From Lasiodiplodia sp. COLG20 (taxonomy: Eukaryota > Ascomycota > Dothideomycetes > Botryosphaeriales > Botryosphaeriaceae), in assembly GCA_009801085.1 (NCBI GenBank), contig VNWV01000004.1:1674001-1738000 (forward strand): a stretch of DNA of 64,000 bases. Direction: 5' to 3'. Below the pieces are notes generated by a model. That model did not search any database. It had not been told where the DNA came from and saw only the letters and a list, made by a program, of their open reading frames with translations. Numbering within the stretch: position 1 is the first letter of the stretch; the number at the start of each line of letters is the position of its first letter. Of this stretch, positions 21,385-29,033 are shown in pieces. The translations under genes and the position numbers were made by a program.

Positions 21385-23535
21385 ATGCCATTTCTGCAGA
21401 GATTCCTTTCCTTTGCCAACGATCGCATATCCAAGAGTTCAGCATTTGGAATTGAGGGACCTCGAAGTCCAGGAAATGACCGGCGGCTCAAGAAAATCTT
21501 GACTCCTAACGACTCGGGCAAACCGAAAACCGTACAGGTGGATGAAGAATTCCGACTAAGCATCACGAATGCCTGCTTCAACACGAGACTTTGTCCGCAA
21601 TGCGAGGCGCTCAGATTGGATGAGCGGCTCGCAGAATTTCTTCAATCGCCAGAGGACGAAGCCATATGGAAGGACTTCAGCAAATTCTTACCCGCTATAG
21701 ATGAGTCCTGCGAGTTTTGCCACTTTTGGAAGACCCTCCGTCATAGCTCCGACGCGCCTGGAAATTTCAGATGTTTCGAGATCCAATTCCCTAACAAACA
21801 GAATTGTTTGATTCTGAAGAGCTGGAATTTGGTTCTCCAAAGGACGAGTGTTGTATCCGGGTTCGACGAAATGCGAATGAGACGAGAAGACATTTCTCCT
21901 GGCCTGACGTGTCCTGATAAATGGCCAGTCGATCCGTTTGGAGTGGACTACGAGGAATTGCGCAACAAGTTGGCTTTCTGTGACGACCGTAATCGTACGC
22001 GTTATCGAAAAAAGATCACACCTCCGCCGCATCCTGTAACCGTCATCAACTGTCTTACTCGGCAACTGGAGCCTCTGGAGCCTGGGGCAAAATACGTGGC
22101 CCTTAGCTATGTTTGGGGTCCGCCAAAACCTTCGAGCGGTGACGAGCCTGGCTATCCACACATACCAAATTACACGGAGAAGACGGTTGAAGATGCAATC
22201 ACGGTTACGGCAAACTTGAACTACCAGTATATCTGGGTGGACAAATACTGTATTAACCAAGAAGACGGCGAAGAGAAATGGGCCCAGATCAAGCAGATGG
22301 ATTACATATACGCGCAGGCAGACCTGACCATCGTTGCAGCGGCTGGCGACCATGCCGACTACGGCCTCCCCGGTGTCAGCACTCAGCCTCGCTTCACTCG
22401 GCGGAGCTTCAAACTCGGGAACTACGTCCTATCGCCCAACTGGGGCCCAGTGAGGCTGGCCGGTGCTCTCAAACAATCCAAATGGATGGAACGCGGCTGG
22501 ACGTACCAGGAGGCCCTACTCTCCCGGAGACGGCTGTTCTTCACCGACTACTGCTACCTCCACGACTGCGGGGAATGCCACATCGAGGGTAACGAGTCGA
22601 TGAGATTCGAGTCCTGGACGCAGTGCCCTCTCTTCGTGAACCACGGCAAAGTGAAGGAGCACAGCTTGTGGATGTCGTACAACCTCTCTCCAGTCATCCC
22701 GGATGTCTGTGACCGCATCCAAGAGTACTCCATACGGAAGTTATCCTACCAGTCGGATTCGCTCAACGCCATAATAGGAGTCCTGCACACGTTCGAGTCT
22801 TCCAACCCCCCGATCTACCACTACCACGGTGTCCCGATCATCCCGCCCGCCGAAGCCCTGCTCGACTTCGACCCCCGCACGACCCACATGGACGGCTTCG
22901 TGCAGTCGCTGCGGTGGTGTTTGGACACACACGGGGTCAAGAAGAGGAGGCCGGCTTTCCCGAGCTGGTCGTGGGTCGGCTGGGACAATCCTTGCTACAA
23001 CCTGACCCTCAACCGCTCGGTGTCCGCGCCCTCGACCGTCAGCGTCGAAATTGAGGACAGCTCCGGAGAGCGGATCGACTGGGCGCAGTTTACGGAGAGG
23101 GGATATCTGAAGGACGTGAACCCGTCGGAGCTACCGCACTACATTTGGCTCGAGGCCGAGACGTTTGTTCTGGCGTCGCTGGACGCGCCGCCGCCGTTTG
23201 AGGAGGATGCTCAGGTTTCGGAGCTGGTGCGTAATATGCCTATCGAGGTCTCGAGGTTTAAAAGTTGTGTGAAACTGTTTTCTAAGCACGATGCGGAGGA
23301 GATGGAGAGGTTATGGGCTAAATGCGAGGCGGGGAAGGTTGTCGCTGTCGTGTTGAGCGATGTTAGCAAACCGGTGGCGACGCGGTCTATCATCATTGCG
23401 GAGGAGCAAGATGGTATTTATCGTCGTGTTGGAAATTTCGATGATAATGATTTCGCTATGCTTTTTGACATTGGGCCCAGGTTTTGGGAGAGGGGCCTTG
23501 TGGAATTAAGACGGCGGTGGATCAGGCTTTCGTAA
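21385..23535 (+). CDS. HET-domain (heterokaryon incompatibility) protein
   Basis: Intronless, 716 aa from the first in-frame ATG (21385). The frame is open to 21064 but without an upstream ATG, so a spliced 5' exon cannot be excluded. Near residue 90 a CPQCEAL...CEFCHFW pair of Cys motifs precedes the HET domain. HET motifs are clear: YVALSYVWG, YIWVDKYCINQEDGEEKW, and WMERGWTYQEALLSRRRLFF. HET domains trigger cell death in non-self recognition in filamentous ascomycetes; the partner is unknown. The C-terminal 200 residues are divergent. It lies inside the region bracketed by inverted repeats Y and A. Confidence 0.92.
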   Translation: MPFLQRFLSFANDRISKSSAFGIEGPRSPGNDRRLKKILTPNDSGKPKTVQVDEEFRLSITNACFNTRLCPQCEALRLDERLAEFLQSPEDEAIWKDFSKFLPAIDESCEFCHFWKTLRHSSDAPGNFRCFEIQFPNKQNCLILKSWNLVLQRTSVVSGFDEMRMRREDISPGLTCPDKWPVDPFGVDYEELRNKLAFCDDRNRTRYRKKITPPPHPVTVINCLTRQLEPLEPGAKYVALSYVWGPPKPSSGDEPGYPHIPNYTEKTVEDAITVTANLNYQYIWVDKYCINQEDGEEKWAQIKQMDYIYAQADLTIVAAAGDHADYGLPGVSTQPRFTRRSFKLGNYVLSPNWGPVRLAGALKQSKWMERGWTYQEALLSRRRLFFTDYCYLHDCGECHIEGNESMRFESWTQCPLFVNHGKVKEHSLWMSYNLSPVIPDVCDRIQEYSIRKLSYQSDSLNAIIGVLHTFESSNPPIYHYHGVPIIPPAEALLDFDPRTTHMDGFVQSLRWCLDTHGVKKRRPAFPSWSWVGWDNPCYNLTLNRSVSAPSTVSVEIEDSSGERIDWAQFTERGYLKDVNPSELPHYIWLEAETFVLASLDAPPPFEEDAQVSELVRNMPIEVSRFKSCVKLFSKHDAEEMERLWAKCEAGKVVAVVLSDVSKPVATRSIIIAEEQDGIYRRVGNFDDNDFAMLFDIGPRFWERGLVELRRRWIRLS

Positions 23536-23832
23536 CCTTCATGATTCCCCGGCATAACGATACACTCGGATGCGACCGACATCATGCCCACAGTTTAGTG
23601 ATACTGATCCCTTATTTGCAAGCATATAAAGTGAGTTCATTGCCTACTACTAATACATTGCCTTCCATTCAATTGGCTCTCATGTGTTTTCCTATCTTAT
23701 CTGCTGAATCGCGAAGTAGAGGTACAAGAATCCATACTTTTGTGTTATTGGCTCGTCAAGGAAGTAAGCCGTGACGTGCGCTCAGACAATGCTTCAGCAT
23801 TCAACGTCGCTAAGGTATCAAGCATTTCAAAA

Positions 23833-24037
23833 TGCTACGTACTACAGTGAGTAGAACTCCAAGCCTTGCGACTGTACCACACCACATAATGCATTGGTTG
23901 CGGGTGATTTTTGGGACTATCAATGTCTGCAGTAAGACTAGCATGTGCATTACCCCTCACGTCTGGCTTTTCAACTTCAACAGCCGAAGTGCTCGATGAC
24001 CAGTTGGAGCGCATTACGCTAAGCCACGAGCCGCAAG
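23833..24037 (+). repeat. Repeat Y, right copy
   Basis: Reverse complement of 14604-14829. It begins TGCTACGTACTACAGTGAGT and continues through CCAAGCCTTGCGACTGTACC and CTGCAGTAAGACT. It lacks a short segment found in the left copy between two GTCT tetramers. Confidence 0.9.
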
Positions 24038-24070
24038 CCCCAATATTATCATCACGTATGATTGGTCGAC

Positions 24071-24127
24071 ACCCAAGGAATACGTTGTCATTGATGGTAG
24101 GTCAAACGGCTCACAAGGCTGTGGGCT
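24071..24127 (+). repeat. Repeat X, right copy
   Basis: Direct copy of 14445-14497, including ACGTTGTCATTGATGGTAGG followed by the TCAAACGGCTCACAAGGC block. Confidence 0.85.
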
Positions 24128-24571
24128 GTGAGGGGGTCTTTTGGCAACTTTACACGAATTTGGTCAAATTCCACTTCGCGATCCAGCCATACAGAAGACG
24201 TGATGCACTAAATGAGATGATGTTGGCTTTATCCTCCAAACTTTTTCTCGATGGTAGGCGCCAAATTTGGAAACGTTCTAATGTAGCCCCACACCTCAAT
24301 TCGTTTATAAAATCGTGCCCAGTTCTGTTCAGTCATGGAGAGCAGTGTTCTTGAGCACTCCGGCTTGCTCCTTCCTCTTTTCTTCGACTCCAATGTTTAT
24401 CCTATTCGGCGCCAGCAATACCATTTTTGGACAGTATTGGTGAAGATCATAATCCGTAATACTACCATCTCTTCATCACCAGCTATGAGCTCATGGTTTT
24501 TTCTCAACCTACTAACCTTTCTTGCACTTAGTTCCCCATGCAAACAATTCGTTCGGTTCGCAAAGTCGTCA

Positions 24572-25065
24572 ATGGACCAAGACAACATCGAACATCCAGC
24601 ACGGGAGCGGAGCACCTTCAAGCAACGGGAAATCCATCGCTGTCCCCATTGTGCAAAGCAGTACACAACATCAACATGGCTGGATAACCATATCAAGATC
24701 AAGCACATGACACGAGGTGATCAAGGGAGACCTGGAATCTCAACCGGCTTTGGTGTTATACAATTTTCTCAATGCCCCCCGGAGTCGCACTCTTCTGCTC
24801 TTGTGACGGATTTTCAAAAGTTGTCATCTTCGCTCCAACAATTTACTTACGTGATTCAACTACACAGACGATGCAGCATTATCCAGACCCATACTCGCTG
24901 GATTTCTCGTTTGGACTTGGTGACGGATTTGATAGTCTTCATCACGACTGTGCCTTTCCATCAGATCTGCTCACCGCAGATTCGACTAATGCATTCGACC
25001 TGGCGGTGCAGTCCAGAGAAAGTCCAAAGAAAGAAGACTACCCGCTCTCTGAATACATGAATTGA
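24572..25065 (+). CDS. Single C2H2 zinc-finger protein, short paralogue
   Basis: Two proposed exons: 24572-24802 and 24868-25065, with a 65-bp intron (GTGACG ... CACACAG) in phase 0, giving 142 aa. One C2H2 finger lies at about residues 27-48: HRCPHCAKQYTTSTWLDNH, then HIKIKH, with spacing C-x2-C-x12-H-x4-H. The C-terminal exon is acidic, rich in Phe, Asp and Ser, and could act in activation. The finger closely resembles that of the gene at 27101, 2.5 kb away, so the two are tandem paralogues. The donor is non-standard (GTGACG), so a frameshifted relic is possible. Confidence 0.6.
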
Positions 25066-25192
25066 TTCAGTACTTCATCGGTTGGAAAAGTATGCGCCCG
25101 ATCCTCTCGGTATATACCATTCATCAGCGCTTACACGTTTAACAGGCTGGTGGGTCGCAGCTTGCGCCTTTTCGTTGTTTTTTTTTTTTTTT

Positions 25193-25369
25193 CAGCATTT
25201 TCCTATCATCTTTATAAACAGCATATGCTAGGTTTTCATTGCAATAAGATCTTAGAAATTATTTTTACAGCTTTATGCCCTGGTCTATTGATTTAATTTA
25301 GCTAGTCGGCTGTATCTTCCACCCAATCCATTCGTTCCTTTCCATTTCTTCATCATGCTTATAAATGGC
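25193..25369 (+). repeat. 3' flank of C2H2 gene, first copy
   Basis: Similar in order and sequence to 28849-29012: a CAG..TTTTCCTATC start, ATAAACAG, GGTTTTCATTGC, CTTAGAAA, then CATTC.TTCC.TTCC near the end. The match is imperfect but collinear over about 170 bp. Confidence 0.65.
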
Positions 25370-25984
25370 ACAACCTTATACTTTCGCACCCTTGTATAAA
25401 ATCTCTGACCGTAGGAAGATCGGCAGCAAAGACTTTTGTGCATGTAAATGTATTATTAGTATAGCGCAAGATTCCGCTGCTCTCTCCGCATAAACGGTGA
25501 CTTCCTGCGGTGTAGGATACGTGATTTGTTGTGTGAGGATAACTTCAAGCCAGATAAAGCCCCTTTTGCATCGAGCATTTTATTGTTACTTGTCCGCGCC
25601 TAATTCAACACTGCTTTGCTGAGAATGAGCTCTAAAATGGGTTATATCACGTGCCTGATCCCTCCGTGGGGCCAAAACGAAGTAGCGCCAACGCATCGCA
25701 TCCTTTCTGAGTCGATTCAGAGGCCGAAACGCGCTCTCGCGTGTTAGTGAGTGCGGATGAGGGTGCAGGCGTGCAGTTGATGTGACAGGTATGACGTTGC
25801 TTGCATATCACTTACTCACTTTCGGCGGGTAGGGCATGAGCAACGTGGACAAGCCCCTACTGGCGGCCCTCTCTTTTGACCTCGCGCGGCGGGTGTCTCC
25901 TACGCGCCAACATCCCAGCTCGTGCAGCAAACATCATCCCAGCTCGTGCAGCACATCATCTCAGCTCGCATTCTCATCCATAGG

Positions 25985-26155
25985 AACGCACTGCCGGACC
26001 CTTATCCTTTTCACGCCACCCTATTCGTCCCCGACAAGTGTTCGCCATGCCTTCACTACATGATCACCCATTGTGAGGTTGGTGTCAGCTGCTGCGCCCG
26101 GTTTGTTCCCACGTACAACATGATCCGCAAGATGCCGAGGAAAGAAAGTGTGCGA
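25985..26155 (+). pseudogene. DUF3431 gene fragment
   Basis: The frame reads NALPDPYPFHATLF, then CEVGVSCCARFVPTYNMIRK and MPRKESVR. This parallels NLPDYTLFLHPTRY, EVGVSCCAQFALTRDKIREI and PRTEYVR of the gene at 14856-16241. About 80 residues that separate these blocks in the intact gene are missing, and no start or C-terminus exists. It is a decayed and deleted copy of that family. Confidence 0.75.
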
Positions 26156-26464
26156 TCGTGCCTAAAGACAGAGGCACGTGTATATCAATTTCTAAAATTA
26201 AAGTAACCGTAAAAGCGCCAAAAGAGGAAAGAAGGAACGGAAAAAGAAGCATACTATAGTCTTCTACAAGGCCGCCTTGTTAAGACAAGCGCCTTCTTCG
26301 GCCAAAATTATCGGGTACTAATTCAGAAGGAGTACTACAGAAAAAAAAAAAAAAAACAGTAATGCCCAATTTGAACGTTATCCTCATGTAAACGAAAGCC
26401 CAAAAATGATTTACTCGCCTGAATCCGTCGCTGCAGTGGCTGCAGCGTCAAATTGATCTAGACC

Positions 26465-26830
26465 GACAAATTGCGGCTCCGTAACGTTTCGTTCAAGGTA
26501 TACATCTCCCGATCATAGCCACACTGCAGACTCGCAGCCGGCTTGGCTAGTGATAATCGACTCAGGGTGTCAAGGTTCATATAGTTCAGCCCCTCATTTC
26601 ACACGCAAGGCTGGCCGCATAACCGGACCCGACTCGCGTTACACAACATAGCTCCGAAGCAAGGGGCCGGTAGGCTCCGCTTCGATCACCGGGATAAGAG
26701 CCTCGTGCAGTCGAGCCTTTTAACTACAGCAGTCCTCAGCGCGTAGACAAGATTCTCAATGAAGGATTCATTCACACTAAAGGCACTCGTACCAAGTCTT
26801 CATTTAGACCAAACCATCTCGATTTGTTCA
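26465..26830 (-). repeat. Repeat A, right copy
   Basis: Reverse complement of 13470-13800, with an 88-bp identical core at 26553-26640. Outside the core, homology runs from the GAGTCTGCAGTG block to TAAATGAAGACTTGGT on the complementary strand. Confidence 0.9.
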
Positions 26831-27100
26831 CGCACTTCACATTGTTTAGGCGCCAGATTATCACGTGCACTCATACGTCTCTGCCCCCACAGTCGTTCTT
26901 CCCAAGTTAAGATCAAGTAAGAGATCCTCCGCTATCGTACTAGAAAAACCATGTGTTGTAAAACCTCCTCGATCCTCCAAATCCCTACTCCAGTAACACG
27001 TAATCTTTTGTTTCGAGTGTTGAGCTCATGATGGACGCAATCTTTATTCACAGATCTTGGCTCAAAACTTATGCTGACTTTCAAAAAATCTTAGCCTGTA

Positions 27101-28375
27101 ATGCTTGCACCTAACGCTCGTTTCGACCTCATTTCAATGAATCGAAGCTCGACCAACTCGCAACAGAACAGCGATTTCACACAAACCCATCGCACCCAAT
27201 CTCAACAACAGGACCATCATCGTTGTCCCCATTGTTCCAAGTCATATAGAAGGGCGACATGGCTGGAAAACCACATTACAACAAAGCACAGTACTAGAAT
27301 GACTCAAGAGCAATCTGAATTGTTGGCACGCATGAGCAACAATTACCGAACCTCCATGAGCAACGCTACGGTGCTTTCCCAATCCTTCCAAGAGTTGCAA
27401 CAGGGTACTCTCACCAGGGACCTCAGCAACGTGTTAGCTCTGCTAAAGCAGCTTATCCCTCTCATGGAATGCCTTCTTCCAATCCTAGAACAGCTGGATG
27501 AAGTTTCACCGTGTGATTCTCCGATGAGGCAAAGCAACCTACGGAATGCCAAGAGGTATGCATCGTCGTCAGATTTACGTGAGGAATCAGAAACTAAACG
27601 CCGAGAATTCTCGACGTCAATCTCCGAAGTTTGTGCTTCCGGCGGTCAGAACGAGCCAAAGGACTATCCCGACAAGGCTGCTCCTCGCTTGCCTAGCTCA
27701 GAGCATTGTGCCGACTCACGTGGAGCCCGGCACACGGGTTCAATGGCGAATTTGTCAAAGGAGAACGATTTCAAGCTCGAAAGGTCAGCTTATACACGTA
27801 GGATTCCGCGGCATTCCAACTCCAAGCAGACACGTGGTTCCCAAGGACTACTTTCACACAGCAACACTCCCTACTATCATGCTCCAAATGATGTGCTACC
27901 TCAACAGCGACGCCAATGGAAACCTTTCCAAGTGCCGATGACCCACAGCCAATCGGCAAATACGGCTCAGGTACCTCACGAGCCTTTAGGATGGCATCAA
28001 CAACCTCAGTCTCCAAGTGAGCATATTCCACGTCATTGCGACCACTCATCGATGTGGTTGAACTCAGCTCAGTCACTTCTCGATATCACTCACCCAAAAC
28101 CCGAAACTCAGCTACAATATTCAGTGGAATCTCATGACCAAGAGCTGGACCATCACCAGTCGGCACTGCAGGCGTTGCAGCAGGTTTCATCTAGCCCCCA
28201 TCAGCAAACTTATCAGCACAGCCTCCCTGACTGCCTTGACGATGTCTTTCAGGGCTGGAATTTACCAGCTACTCCGAATCAAAGTTCGTCTGACTCCACG
28301 ATATCGGCCGCGCAGCTTATGAGAAACCTCGATGAGAAAGATGGCCATGATAACTTCAGCCATTCCATCTTTTGA
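27101..28375 (+). CDS. Single C2H2 zinc-finger protein, long paralogue
   Basis: Intronless, 424 aa from the ATG at 27101; a second in-frame ATG at 27137 is equally plausible. One finger at about residues 42-65 reads HRCPHCSKSYRRATWLENH, then HITTKH, with spacing C-x2-C-x12-H-x4-H. A helical segment (about 70-140) precedes a long Gln/Ser/His/Pro-rich region that resembles a fungal transcription-factor activation domain. The finger and the 3' flank match those of the shorter paralogue at 24572, so this arose by local duplication. The target is unknown. Confidence 0.8.
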   Translation: MLAPNARFDLISMNRSSTNSQQNSDFTQTHRTQSQQQDHHRCPHCSKSYRRATWLENHITTKHSTRMTQEQSELLARMSNNYRTSMSNATVLSQSFQELQQGTLTRDLSNVLALLKQLIPLMECLLPILEQLDEVSPCDSPMRQSNLRNAKRYASSSDLREESETKRREFSTSISEVCASGGQNEPKDYPDKAAPRLPSSEHCADSRGARHTGSMANLSKENDFKLERSAYTRRIPRHSNSKQTRGSQGLLSHSNTPYYHAPNDVLPQQRRQWKPFQVPMTHSQSANTAQVPHEPLGWHQQPQSPSEHIPRHCDHSSMWLNSAQSLLDITHPKPETQLQYSVESHDQELDHHQSALQALQQVSSSPHQQTYQHSLPDCLDDVFQGWNLPATPNQSSSDSTISAAQLMRNLDEKDGHDNFSHSIF

Positions 28376-28805
28376 AGAGTTACAAAGAGCAATGAGTAGG
28401 GGATCTACGGACGCGGTCTTTGCTATGGAGCTTCGTCTTATGTCAGCGCGCAGACTAGCTATACTCGTCATCCATTCACTTTTCCCAGTTGGTACACACA
28501 TGCACGGAGATTTACCATCCCTCCATACCTTTCTTCTTCTTTCAATTTTATGTTTGATTCTATGCGCATGATCTAACGATTCCTTTCGTACCACATATTT
28601 CGAGTATATATTACCCAGCTAGGTGCATTCGGGAACAATATCACTCTTTTGTCACATAGTAATCCTTTTTTCTTATGGTTCCTGCTTTTTCAAACAGTCA
28701 TTTGGCATGCTCTTGCCGTAGAAAAACGAGTTTTATTGAAACGAACTCATCACGACGAGAAAATTAGAAAGGTGTTAAGAAGTCTAGTGTGCTGTCGGTT
28801 ACTCT

Positions 28806-28844
28806 TCTGTTCGTAAAAAGTGACATCCTATACTCTGTGGTGCC
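28806..28844 (-). pseudogene. Short P450 C-terminal-like relic
   Basis: On the minus strand this reads GTTEYRMSLFTNR. The intact P450 at 31463-33373 ends with GTTEYRMSLFAKRKQ. The match covers ten residues and most bases, but homology stops abruptly upstream. It is either a microfragment of a duplicated P450 3' end or chance. Confidence 0.35.
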
Positions 28845-28848
28845 ATTT

Positions 28849-29012
28849 CAGACTTTTCCTATCCTTTATGAACAGAATATACGGGGCTTTCTATTGCGAT
28901 AAATTCTTGAAACCTAGGTTTAGTTTAGAGATTTATGCATTTAAGTCCGCTGCATATTCCGCTGCAGACATTCATTCCCTTCCATCTTTTTATTGTGCTT
29001 TTGAATGACACT
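28849..29012 (+). repeat. 3' flank of C2H2 gene, second copy
   Basis: Partner of 25193-25369, in the same orientation and at a comparable place downstream of the paralogous gene. Confidence 0.65.
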
Positions 29013-29033
29013 TACCAAATGTCCTCAATTCGA

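Larger units (their letters stand above)
23536..24571. other. Repeat-bearing region between HET and C2H2 genes
   Basis: About 1 kb with right copies of repeats Y and X (listed separately). The ORF at 23911-24354 reads through repeat sequence and is not considered a gene. Confidence 0.6.
25066..27100. other. AT-rich region with relics and repeat A
   Basis: About 2 kb between the two C2H2 genes. It contains a duplicated 3' flank, a DUF3431 relic and repeat A (listed separately). A short tandem repeat of CAGCTCGTGCAGCA-type units lies at about 25917-25965, and a 17-base A-tract at about 26340. No intact gene is seen. Confidence 0.6.
28376..29033. other. AT-rich intergenic region
   Basis: About 660 bp between the C2H2 gene and the protease gene, which are convergent. 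It contains the second copy of the duplicated 3' flank and a tiny P450-like relic. No gene is supported. Confidence 0.5.

Noticed and set aside
23911..24354. 147-codon ORF across repeats Y and X
   Set aside because: Most of it is repeat sequence, and the left copy does not keep the same frame.
13470..26830. Repeats A/Y/X as ends of one large transposon (Starship or DNA type)
   Set aside because: No transposase or DUF3435 recombinase ORF is present, X orientation conflicts with a simple terminal inverted repeat, and core genes such as KTI12 lie inside.
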